A DNA stretch of 64,000 nucleotides from Bacillota bacterium (lineage in GTDB: Bacteria; Bacillota; Sulfobacillia; JAJZYS01; JAJZLH01). The notes under the pieces were generated by a model. That model ran no database searches, was not told the DNA's origin, and saw nothing but the letters and a program-made list of their open reading frames with translations. The stretch lies in the NCBI GenBank assembly GCA_021850485.1, contig JAJZLY010000008.1, positions 209,879-273,878 on the forward strand. The letters are read 5' to 3'. Below, piece after piece: positions 55,764 to 64,000 of the stretch. The position numbers and the translations under genes were made by a program. How positions within the stretch are numbered: the first letter of the stretch is position 1; each line of letters starts with the position of its first letter.

Positions 55764-57410
55764 ATGGCGCTGAAGTCAATAAAGTCGAGATATTCCTTCA
55801 TCGAAGACTTTCCCTTGCGTCGCATCCTTACTCTCGTCTTCTTGGCTAGCCCTTTCGTAATCTACATCACCTTTGTTGCTAAGTTCGGCGTGAATATTCC
55901 ATTTTGGGACGAATGGGACTTTACCGGACTAGTCATAGCCTACTACAATCACACGTTGACATTCCCCATGTTGTGGGCTCAACACAACGAGAATCGAATG
56001 CTGGTTCCAGAGATTATTTACATTACTGTTCAATTACTGACCCACTATCACAATAAGGTCATAATGTACCTTGACGCTGGGATCCTTGCCACCGCCGTGT
56101 ATGCAATGATTTGGTTTCTGGGGCGCTATATACACAGAACATTATGGCTTCTCCCGATCCCCTACATCTTATTTAGCCTCATTCAGAACGAGAACACCCT
56201 GTGGGCCTTTCAAACAGCCTGGTATCTCGTGTTACTAGCACTCGTTGGCGGTACCATTGTTCTCGCACTCGATTGTAGATGGGCTGTACTCATCGCCGTG
56301 GTTCTGGGCATTCTCGCGTCCTTGTCGTCTGTCCAGGGACTTCTGATCTGGCCGAGCCTTGCCCCCTTCTTCCTTCACCGCACTAAAACTGACAGACTCC
56401 AATGGCTAGTCGCCGGTTTCTTTACCATTGGCGTCTACCTCTTGGGATTCAATTTTGGCATATCGGGAGGTCCTGGCTACCTCTATGCCCTGACCCATCC
56501 CGTCATTGCCCTGAAGTACTTTTTCGTCGCGTGCAGTGGTATTTTTGCCATCTCCAACAATAGCCCCGGCGGGTACTTTGAAGCGGGCGTCCTTGGCATA
56601 GTCCTCTTCGGGGCTGCCGTGTACAGCTTATTCCTCTGGTGGAGGCATCCCAGAGATATTCTCCTTCAATCTACTGCAGCCTGGATCCTCTTTGCCCTAT
56701 TTTTCGACTTGTTGCTCGTGATCGGGAGATCAGGCTTTGGAATACCGCAGGCTCTGTCATCACGCTATACGACGTACAATTTGCTTCTTTTGGTTGCCGT
56801 CTATGTGACGTTTGTGCGTGCCTATCTGATAGAGAAGCATCCACAGCCGAAATATGCGTTGGCACTTGGAGTCGTCGGCCTGCTCATGGTGATACAGGTC
56901 AGCGCCGGGACACGGATAGGTCTGCTACAGGGTTACGGTACGTTCCAAAACAGGATCCAGGCGGCCGACCTAGTGGTTAACTACGAGACCTCCTCTGCGC
57001 ACTTCCCCGCCTTGATCACCCAGTACGTATTCCCAGACGTCCCGGTCGTCCTGCAAGATAGCGCCTGGCTGGCCGAGCATCGGCTCAACGTATTCTCGGA
57101 GCCACAAGCGAATATGTACAGGAGTTGGGGAGTGTTGCCAGGGGGCACTCCAGGACCCCTCCTCACCATTCCGTCAGCATTCCGACATTACCTTCTGACA
57201 AACCCATTTGCCTACAGGGCATGGGTCACCTTGTCCACCATCTACGATGGAAGGTCCGATCTACAGGCAGCGTTCGGCAGCGGCTCCGGATTCGACGCGA
57301 AGCTACTACAATGGGCAACAACATCGGGCGTCACCATCGATGGTGACGCCCCTTATCTGATTCCGTACAAGGCTCAGCTGTTCCAGATGTACCATCTGTT
57401 GAAATCGTAA
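55764..57410 (+). CDS. Polytopic membrane protein, candidate GT-C glycosyltransferase
   Basis: About 10+ TM helices, first external loop with acidic motif NIPFWDEWDF, soluble C-terminal portion; no family recognised with certainty. Confidence 0.7.
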   Translation: MALKSIKSRYSFIEDFPLRRILTLVFLASPFVIYITFVAKFGVNIPFWDEWDFTGLVIAYYNHTLTFPMLWAQHNENRMLVPEIIYITVQLLTHYHNKVIMYLDAGILATAVYAMIWFLGRYIHRTLWLLPIPYILFSLIQNENTLWAFQTAWYLVLLALVGGTIVLALDCRWAVLIAVVLGILASLSSVQGLLIWPSLAPFFLHRTKTDRLQWLVAGFFTIGVYLLGFNFGISGGPGYLYALTHPVIALKYFFVACSGIFAISNNSPGGYFEAGVLGIVLFGAAVYSLFLWWRHPRDILLQSTAAWILFALFFDLLLVIGRSGFGIPQALSSRYTTYNLLLLVAVYVTFVRAYLIEKHPQPKYALALGVVGLLMVIQVSAGTRIGLLQGYGTFQNRIQAADLVVNYETSSAHFPALITQYVFPDVPVVLQDSAWLAEHRLNVFSEPQANMYRSWGVLPGGTPGPLLTIPSAFRHYLLTNPFAYRAWVTLSTIYDGRSDLQAAFGSGSGFDAKLLQWATTSGVTIDGDAPYLIPYKAQLFQMYHLLKS

Positions 57411-57417
57411 GTCGGAG

Positions 57418-57765
57418 GTGAATCTCTTGTGGCTCTACTTGGTCCTTGCCATCCTCTGTAATAGTGCCGCTAACGTCTTGATGAAGGTGGCTTCAACTTC
57501 CATCGGGCACGGCCTAGGTATCAGAGGCATGGTTCAGAGTGGTTGGGTCTGGCTCGGCCTATTCTTATTTGGCGTCGCATTGATCTTCTACCTGTCGGTC
57601 CTGCAGAGAATGCAACTGAGCGTAGCGTATCCGATCATGACCGGAACAGGATTCATGCTTGTCACGCTCGCGTCGGTCCTCATGTTTAACGAGACGATCA
57701 CATGGACGAAGATCCTTGGCTCAGGAGTCATCTTAATCGGCGCTATCCTCCTCACTCGAAGCTAG
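57418..57765 (+). CDS. SMR/EamA-like four-TM small transporter (ArnE/ArnF-like candidate flippase)
   Basis: LVLAILCNSAANVLMKVAS...LQRMQLSVAYPIMTGTGFMLVTLASVLMFNETITWTKILGSGVILIGAILL; GTG start. Confidence 0.85.
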   Translation: MNLLWLYLVLAILCNSAANVLMKVASTSIGHGLGIRGMVQSGWVWLGLFLFGVALIFYLSVLQRMQLSVAYPIMTGTGFMLVTLASVLMFNETITWTKILGSGVILIGAILLTRS

Positions 57766-57878
57766 ACGAGACGCGTTGAGGTTGATCGGAAGAGGCTCTC
57801 AGGGGTGCATAGCGAAGCGTGAGGGAACGCTACATCCAGGCACAAGTCGAGGAGAAGGCAGAAAGGCGGTAGCTACCT

Positions 57879-59072
57879 TTGCGATTTGACTATGACCTGT
57901 GTGTTGTCGGCGGCTGTGGCCATGTTGGGCTGCCACTGTCGATCATGTTCGCTACAAATGGCAAGAAGGTTTGTATCTTTGACATCAATGATCAATCCCT
58001 ACAACTCGTCTCCGCGGGCACGATGCCATTCAAGGAGCAGGATGCGGAGCCCCTCCTGCAGCAAGCCCTGCAAGAGGGGAACCTCACGCTTTCCAACTCT
58101 CCGGAGTCCATCAGCCGGAGCGAGGCCGTTGTCCTGATCATCGGAACACCGGTCGATGAGTTTCTGAATCCGCGCCTTCGCGACATGAAGCGGGCAATCG
58201 ACATGTACAGTCCCTATTTTGTGGCCGGGCAGTTGCTGGTTCTCCGAAGCACTGTCTTCCCCGGGACGACGGAGTTTGTGGTGAAATCTCTGAGTCGGGC
58301 TGGCATCGAGATTGATGTGGCATTTTGTCCTGAGCGCATTGCCGAGGGCCACGCCATCAAGGAGCTTCGGGAACTCCCACAGATTGTGTCCTCGTTTACC
58401 GCCAGCGGGCTGCAGAGGGCCGGGACCCTTTTCCGGTCCTTAACAGAGGACATTGTGGAGCTACGTCCAGCCGAGGCGGAATTGGCGAAGCTGTTTACCA
58501 ACGCGTGGCGATACCTGAAGTTTTCGGTGGCCAATCAGTTTTACATGATCGCAAATGATCAAGGTCTCGATTACTACGCGATTCACCACGCACTCACTTA
58601 CAAGTATCCTCGCGCTCAGGATCTCCCTACGGCAGGGTTTGCGGCGGGTCCCTGTCTCTTGAAAGACACAATGCAACTCGCGGCGCACTATGGAAACAGT
58701 TTCTACCTGGGCCAGGCCGCCATGTTGGTCAACGAAGGGCTGCCTGGTTATATCGTACGTTCAATTCAGAAGACCACCAATCTTGCTGCCCTGACTGTCG
58801 GAATCTTAGGAATGGCTTTCAAGGCCGAGAGCGACGATACGCGCAGCTCGCTCTCCTACAAGTTGCGCAAGATCCTGGAGATGGAGTGCTCTGAGGTCCT
58901 CTGCACCGATCCATATGTGCGTGACCCTGGCTTTGTGTCCGCAGAGGAACTCGTCCGTAGAAGTGATCTCCTGATCGTCGGCGCCCCACATCACAGCTAT
59001 CGGGACCTAGACACTGCCGGTAAGCCAGTGGTCGACATCTGGAATCTCTATGCGCACGGTGGACTGGTGTGA
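57879..59072 (+). CDS. Nucleotide-sugar dehydrogenase (UDP-ManNAcA dehydrogenase type)
   Basis: YDLCVVGGCGHVGLPLSIMFATNGKKVCIFDIN; LRSTVFPGTTEFVV; CPERIAEGHAIKEL; AGFAAGPCLLKDTMQLA catalytic Cys; TTG start. Confidence 0.9.
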   Translation: MRFDYDLCVVGGCGHVGLPLSIMFATNGKKVCIFDINDQSLQLVSAGTMPFKEQDAEPLLQQALQEGNLTLSNSPESISRSEAVVLIIGTPVDEFLNPRLRDMKRAIDMYSPYFVAGQLLVLRSTVFPGTTEFVVKSLSRAGIEIDVAFCPERIAEGHAIKELRELPQIVSSFTASGLQRAGTLFRSLTEDIVELRPAEAELAKLFTNAWRYLKFSVANQFYMIANDQGLDYYAIHHALTYKYPRAQDLPTAGFAAGPCLLKDTMQLAAHYGNSFYLGQAAMLVNEGLPGYIVRSIQKTTNLAALTVGILGMAFKAESDDTRSSLSYKLRKILEMECSEVLCTDPYVRDPGFVSAEELVRRSDLLIVGAPHHSYRDLDTAGKPVVDIWNLYAHGGLV

Positions 59073-60088
59073 AGATACTGGTGACGGGCGCTGCCGGGTT
59101 CGTTGCAGGCTATCTGATCGAAGATCTCCTAGAGCACGGCCACACAGTGGTCGGGGTGGACAACTTCAGCAAGTACGGGCGATCTGAAAAAGCCTACGAT
59201 GCCCACCCTCGGTATATCTTTCGAGAGGCTGACGTCAAGGATGTCGGCGTGCTCCGAGAGGTCATGGCGGATTGCGATCAGGTAGTCGCCATCGCGGCGA
59301 TGATCGGTGGCATATCCTACTTTCATGAGCTTGCGTACGATCTCTTGGCAGAGAACGAGCGGATCACGGCATCCACCTTCGATGCGGCGATCTGGGCGCG
59401 ACAACACGGACAATTGGAGAAGATTAATGTGGTCTCGTCATCAATGGTGTTCGAGAGTGCGACCACATTCCCGACTCCCGAGGGTGAGGAGAGACATTGC
59501 CCGCCTCCTCAATCCACCTATGGCTTCCAAAAGCTAGCGACCGAGTATTTCGCACGAGGCGCCTGGGAGCAGTACACCCTGCCGTACACCATAATTCGCC
59601 CGTTCAACTGTGTTGGCATAGGAGAACGCAGGGCCGTCAGCGAGAAGACCGTCATGTCGGGCAATGTGCGCCTCGCCATGAGCCATGTCCTTCCTGACCT
59701 AGTTCAGAAGGTGCTCAAGGGCCAGGACCCCCTACACATTCTGGGCAGCGGACAACAGGTCCGCCATTACACGTACGGTGGAGACCTAGCGCGAGGAATC
59801 CGCTTGTGTATTGAGCGTCCCGAAGCTGTGAACGAGGATTTCAATCTCTCAACAGATCGGGGAACTACCGTGCTGGAATTGGCACAGATGGTCTGGGAGT
59901 CGATCAAAGGCGATGAACCATTTCGGTTTGTGAGCGACGACCCCTACCTCTATGACGTCCAGAGGCGAGTTCCAAGCACGAAGAAGGCGCGGGAGACTCT
60001 CGGCTTCGAAGCGACGACATCACTGGAAGAGGTGCTTTCTGAGGTGATTCCATGGATCCGAGAACAAGTTGACTATGGGAACATCTAG
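59069..60088 (+). CDS. NAD-dependent epimerase/dehydratase
   Basis: MKILVTGAAGFVAGYLIEDLLEHGHTVVGVDNFSKYGR; YGFQKLATEYFARGAWEQY; RPFNCVGIGE; GTGA overlap with the upstream gene. Confidence 0.9.
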   Translation: MKILVTGAAGFVAGYLIEDLLEHGHTVVGVDNFSKYGRSEKAYDAHPRYIFREADVKDVGVLREVMADCDQVVAIAAMIGGISYFHELAYDLLAENERITASTFDAAIWARQHGQLEKINVVSSSMVFESATTFPTPEGEERHCPPPQSTYGFQKLATEYFARGAWEQYTLPYTIIRPFNCVGIGERRAVSEKTVMSGNVRLAMSHVLPDLVQKVLKGQDPLHILGSGQQVRHYTYGGDLARGIRLCIERPEAVNEDFNLSTDRGTTVLELAQMVWESIKGDEPFRFVSDDPYLYDVQRRVPSTKKARETLGFEATTSLEEVLSEVIPWIREQVDYGNI

Positions 60089-60875
60089 CGCTGATCCGCC
60101 GCCTGTCCTGGATTTCGTTGTTCCGGTGTACAACGAGCGCGAAAATATTGAGGCGTTTCTTAGGCAGGTGAAAACTCAGGTTGAGATTCCCTGCCGAGTT
60201 CTGATCGTCTACGACTTCCCGGAGGACAACACGATTCCAGAGGTGACTCGATTGGCTAGCCTCATGCCATTCGAGATCAAGCTGGTGGAAAACACCCTGG
60301 GCCGGGGGCCCCTCAACGCAATCAGGGCTGGCATCACCGCATCCACCAGCGAAGCCGTGATCGTAACCATGGCCGACTGCTCTGATGATCTCGGCGATGT
60401 GTCCAGAATGTACGCCTGCTATGCGCAGGGCGCTGATCTTGTCTGCGCTTCACGATATATGCGAGGCGGAGGACAGATCGGTGGCCCCTTGATCAAGGGG
60501 CTGCTGTCTCGCGTTGCTGGTATCTCCCTCCGTCTTCTGACCGGACTGCCGACCATGGATGCAACCAATAATTTTAAGCTCTACCGTCGGCAGGTCTTAG
60601 AGACGTTTCCCGTCGAGAGTCAGAAAGGGTTCGTGTTCGCCCTAGAGGTGACTGTGAAGGCCTTCCTCGGAGGCTTCGCTATCACCGAGGTGCCGACAAT
60701 CTGGCGTGATCGCACTGCCGGCAAGTCGAACTTCAGGCTGCTTCAATGGTTGCCACTGTACTGGCGATGGTACTGGCTGGCGGTGCGAGCGCGGGGATTC
60801 GGGTTGTATCGATCCATCCCCATTCCTCGGAAGTCGGAGAGCCCTCCAAGGTCCAAGTTGCAAGATCCTATGTGA
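60069..60875 (+). CDS. Family 2 glycosyltransferase of DPM1/GtrB type (polyprenyl-phosphate sugar transferase candidate)
   Basis: LDFVVPVYNERENIEAFLRQV; ENTLGRGPLNAIRAGI; DCSDDLGDVSRMY; GQIGGPLIKGLLSRVAGISLRLLTGLPTMDATNNFKLYRRQVLETF; IWRDRTAGKSNFRLLQWLPLYWRWYW; no C-terminal TM pair. Confidence 0.9.
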   Translation: MTMGTSSADPPPVLDFVVPVYNERENIEAFLRQVKTQVEIPCRVLIVYDFPEDNTIPEVTRLASLMPFEIKLVENTLGRGPLNAIRAGITASTSEAVIVTMADCSDDLGDVSRMYACYAQGADLVCASRYMRGGGQIGGPLIKGLLSRVAGISLRLLTGLPTMDATNNFKLYRRQVLETFPVESQKGFVFALEVTVKAFLGGFAITEVPTIWRDRTAGKSNFRLLQWLPLYWRWYWLAVRARGFGLYRSIPIPRKSESPPRSKLQDPM

Positions 60876-60945
60876 GAGGACGCTGCCGATCGAGAAGCGT
60901 GGGTCTCACCAACATCGCTGCCCATGCTCATAGCCTGACGAGATG

Positions 60946-62313
60946 TTACCCGTCGATTGGTGCCCGCCCGTACCGATCCTCGAGCCGGACCACATCGTCC
61001 AGCTCCGGGGTCGAGACCTCCACCACCGATAGATCGGCATGCGCTTCCAGTCGATGCCTGGTCCCTGGCGAGATGGTGAATGTGCTTCCTGGACCAATCC
61101 CGATCGGCCGTCCGTCCACCTCCAAGATGCCGCTGCCGCCGATCACCCACATCGTCTCTTCCTTCTTGACGTGATACTGCAGGCTGAGGATCTCCCCCGC
61201 TTTGACGTACAGTAGCTTTCCGGCGTAACGGTCGGTCTTCGCCCACACGTATTCGGCACCCCACGGCTTCACCACCACGTCGGCCGTCTGCGGGATGAAG
61301 GTCGGCTCTTCCTGGACCATCGGCCGTACTTCCGCTGCCGCCTCCTCGGTGGTCACCAGGTTACCGGCCGGTGTGCTGCACACGATCAATCCGTCGAGGC
61401 CCAGAACCTGCAAGGGTGGCGATCCTGGCTCCCTGATGATGAACGGTGCGCCGCCCTTGCCACCACCGTGAAAGCGAACAAACTCCGGCCAGTTGCCGAG
61501 GTCTGTCCAACCACAATTACAGCGCGCGGCCAAGATGCCTTGAGTCTTCTCCAACACGGCGCGGTCAAACGAGACCTTGGGGGCTGCTGTGTATCGGGAC
61601 TTGAGTATCTCCATCTCTCCAGCGCTGAGAGCCGCCTCAGCTTCCTGAGCCAGGGCCGCCAGATCGGGCGCCACTGCCCGAGCTACACTCAAAAAGGTCT
61701 GTACTGGCCCGACAAAGATGCCCATGTTCCACAGTGCACCATCGTCGATCAAAAAGCGGGCTTCTTTCTCGTCGGGCTTCTCGACAAACTGCTCCACCCG
61801 CATCATGCCGCCGTTGGCGGTGCGGCCAGCCAGATACCCAAACTCTTTTCTCGGTTCGCTTGGTACCGTACCTAGCAGGCACAGGCAATTCCCTGTAGCC
61901 GCCTCGGCGCTCGCCTTCTTGATCGCCTGCTGGAAGCTCACCTCATCCTCTTCTGCATGGTCAGCGGGAAGCAGTACCACCACTGCGTCAGGGCGTTCCC
62001 TCCGAACCGCATGAACCGCCACCAGAACGGCCATCGCCGTATCCCGGCGTAGTGGCTCGCCAAGAAAGTGCTCAGGCGCCAGGTCTGGTAGCTCAGTCAT
62101 GATCCCCCGCCGGTCTGCCTCTTGGGCGATGACGTATACATGATCTGGGGACGTAACGCCAACCGCCTGCCGATAGGCTCGGTGGACCAGCGTTTCGCCC
62201 AGCACGCTGACCAAGGGCTTGGGCCGACCAGGCCGAGAAAGTGGCCAAAGACGCTCACCGGGCCCACCAGCCATGATCACGACAACAGACTCCGAAGGAG
62301 TGTCTCGACCCAT
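60946..62313 (-). CDS. manC: Mannose-1-phosphate guanylyltransferase / mannose-6-phosphate isomerase (type II)
   Basis: VVVIMAGGPGERLWPLSRPGRPKPLVSVLG; VVLLPADHAEEDEVSFQQAI; FVEKPDEKEARF; C-terminal cupin VKPWGAEYVWAKTDRYAGKLLYVKAGEILSLQYHVKKEETMWV. Start at 62313 preferred over the track start. Confidence 0.9.
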   Translation of the reverse strand: MGRDTPSESVVVIMAGGPGERLWPLSRPGRPKPLVSVLGETLVHRAYRQAVGVTSPDHVYVIAQEADRRGIMTELPDLAPEHFLGEPLRRDTAMAVLVAVHAVRRERPDAVVVLLPADHAEEDEVSFQQAIKKASAEAATGNCLCLLGTVPSEPRKEFGYLAGRTANGGMMRVEQFVEKPDEKEARFLIDDGALWNMGIFVGPVQTFLSVARAVAPDLAALAQEAEAALSAGEMEILKSRYTAAPKVSFDRAVLEKTQGILAARCNCGWTDLGNWPEFVRFHGGGKGGAPFIIREPGSPPLQVLGLDGLIVCSTPAGNLVTTEEAAAEVRPMVQEEPTFIPQTADVVVKPWGAEYVWAKTDRYAGKLLYVKAGEILSLQYHVKKEETMWVIGGSGILEVDGRPIGIGPGSTFTISPGTRHRLEAHADLSVVEVSTPELDDVVRLEDRYGRAPIDG

Positions 62314-62694
62314 CCGGGCATTGGTCACCTCACCAAGCCTCCTTCTGAGACGCAAATCCAAGCCCATCACTTCTCTGTTCTCGGCCTCTTCCCATGCTTG
62401 CCGCAGTTTTCTCCCGAAACCGTTGAACCGTACGTGCCTCGCCGGGTAGGAGAGAGACACTCGAGGTGGTCTGCCGTGACTTGGCCTGCTCCTTGGGCAG
62501 TCGGAAGTGTTCCCCGGTCACCCGCGGCGGCGTACGTGAGTCCCGACGGTGTGGCGACCCGTCCTCCGCTGGCGCCGGAGGATGCCGCAGTCACTGGCCA
62601 GTACTGCCCGGCGCGTGCGCGCCCTGCCGCCACCCGCTGCAGACACCAGCCCTCGGGCCAACTGGGTCGACCCCGCTTACTGGTGCCGGATGTC

Positions 62695-63192
62695 CTAGTC
62701 ATCCCCAGCTGCCCTCGGCCCGTCGCTCATGGGGGGATCAAAGAGCGCAGGTTGCCCTGGCTGCCATTGAAACGCGGCGGAAGGAAAGCCTAGTTCCGGT
62801 AGATCCTCACGGTATCGCCAGGCGAAACTCACGCTTTCCCCGTCCCCAGACTGAAGTGTGCCACCTGTCACTGCGCACTGAATCATCACGCAGGTGAACT
62901 CTACGGCATCCCCATTCGGATAGCGCGTCTGCAGGGGCCCGAACACGCCAACGATGGCGGTCGGTGCCACGTGTAGGCCCGTCTCCTCGTAAACCTCCCG
63001 CACGACGGCAACCGCAGGGCTTTCTCCGGGGTCGATAGCGCCGCCAGGCAGACACCAGAGTCCATTGTCGCTCCGCACCTCGATCAGCAGCCGGCCTTCT
63101 GCATCTCGGATTATCGCCACCACACTTGGCATCAGCACCAGCGCATGTCCGATGTGTCTCCGAAGCCCCCTCAAGTAGGACGAGATCGCCAC
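62695..63192 (-). CDS. NUDIX hydrolase
   Basis: Nudix box GAIDPGESPAVAVVREVYEETGL fits GX5EX7REUXEEXGU. Confidence 0.93.
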   Translation of the reverse strand: MAISSYLRGLRRHIGHALVLMPSVVAIIRDAEGRLLIEVRSDNGLWCLPGGAIDPGESPAVAVVREVYEETGLHVAPTAIVGVFGPLQTRYPNGDAVEFTCVMIQCAVTGGTLQSGDGESVSFAWRYREDLPELGFPSAAFQWQPGQPALFDPPMSDGPRAAGDD

Positions 63193-63459
63193 CGCTCAAG
63201 CCTCCTTTCAAATTCCTGCTAGGGCTGTCGTGAAGGGCTCGCAGCGGGTGGCCTGACATTGTGTAGATGGTTTCGGTAACGATCGACCGCGTCCTACTCC
63301 TCATGCCCTCTGGCCCAGACACTGGACGCAGTGTTCCTTTGGCATGAAGTGCCTGGACATCGCCACGCCCAGCACGACGGAGGCGCCAGTCTCTCGGGTA
63401 ACATTGAACGCGTCGGGGTTCAGGAGGATTCCCTTAGGGGAGGCTGGAACCCGCTGGCT

Positions 63460-64000
63460 ATGACTGCTAAGGAGTTCGCCCACCAACTCTCCATCCTCGG
63501 CTCCGAGACTGGGCGCAAATATGAGCTGGGATTTGCCCAGATTGCCGATCGGCTGAACACAGCCGACATCGATGGGTTGCGCCAACTCCTCGGGGATCCG
63601 AAGGCTGCCGACGATTTGCGCTACGCCTCCTTCTTCTGTTTGGCTACCCGCTATCGCCGCGATCGGAATCTTGGCAACCTCACTAAACTTCACAGCGATT
63701 TTTCAGCCAGCTTCAATCGCGATGACCATCCGACCCTCGACCACCTCCAGGCGATCCATCTGCTCGCCCTGTCCGGTGCCTCGAACCTCAACCAAGCCCT
63801 CTGGTTCGCGTCTAGAGCCAGAACTCGGTTGCCAGCACATCCAGGCGTCGCACATGCGTTCGCGGATGTCGTGGTGACTTTGCTCGACAACGATAGGGCG
63901 GTTGAGCAGAGTACGGTGGACGCGGCCTTCGAGGCTGTTCGAGAGGCGATTGCCCAGGAGCGTTACCCCAAGTTCCTGGTCACCGAGGCAAGGTTGCTCG
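63460..64000 (+). CDS. Helical/TPR-like protein of unknown function, 3' truncated by the window edge
   Basis: ATG at 63460; frame open to the window end: MTAKEFAHQLSILGSETGRKYELGFAQIADRLNTADIDGLRQLLGDPKAADDLRYASFFCLATRYRRDRNLGNLTKLHSDFSASFNRDDHPTLDHLQAIHLLALSGASNLNQALWFASRARTRLPAHPGVAHAFADVVVTLLDND... Not listed in the ORF track because it has no stop. Confidence 0.7.
   Translation, partial: MTAKEFAHQLSILGSETGRKYELGFAQIADRLNTADIDGLRQLLGDPKAADDLRYASFFCLATRYRRDRNLGNLTKLHSDFSASFNRDDHPTLDHLQAIHLLALSGASNLNQALWFASRARTRLPAHPGVAHAFADVVVTLLDNDRAVEQSTVDAAFEAVREAIAQERYPKFLVTEARLL

Noticed and set aside
63301-63693. 130-aa minus ORF at the right end
   Set aside because: Overlaps the better-supported open plus frame starting at 63460.
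1-64000. CRISPR arrays, rRNA operons and tRNA genes
   Set aside because: No regularly spaced short repeats, rRNA signature stretches or tRNA cloverleaf/TTCGA-type arms were recognised; a dedicated scan (tRNAscan-SE, Infernal, CRISPRCasFinder) was not possible.

Overview
64 kb bacterial window, high GC by eye, probably Bacillota-like given several SLH-domain proteins (taxonomy is inference only). Most of it is a surface-glycan and S-layer locus: an O-antigen ligase-like polymerase, a MurJ-type flippase, WecG/WecC homologues, RfbA/RfbC/RfbD, ManC, an ABC-2 glycan exporter (Wzm/Wzt type), many glycosyltransferases, three SLH-domain surface proteins and two streptogramin-lyase-like propeller proteins. 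It is interrupted by a toxin-antitoxin/accessory island at about 24.2-29.5 kb (DUF3800, RHH/RelE-ParE, VapBC, two MNT/HEPN pairs, a MazF/PemK-like remnant) and an isolated hicBA locus at 37.6 kb. Several toxin genes look lesioned: the second HEPN gene has one in-frame amber codon with clearly homologous HEPN sequence continuing after it, and hicA has a frameshift located inside a perfect 22-nt inverted repeat plus a CTG where the start codon should be. An ISL3-family element (54223-55532) has imperfect terminal inverted repeats, a 9-bp direct repeat at both ends and a frameshifted transposase. Next to it is a co-oriented five-gene cassette (55.8-60.9 kb: polytopic GT-C-like protein, SMR-type small transporter, nucleotide-sugar dehydrogenase, epimerase, DPM1-type GT2), which looks like a self-contained lipid-carrier-linked extracytoplasmic glycosylation system and is my main candidate for an undescribed system. 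Two non-coding stretches (16291-16410 and 17147-17372) contain inverted-repeat architectures that may be cis-regulatory RNAs. No rRNA, tRNA or CRISPR array was recognised. All family assignments are by reading the protein sequences; no database search was run.
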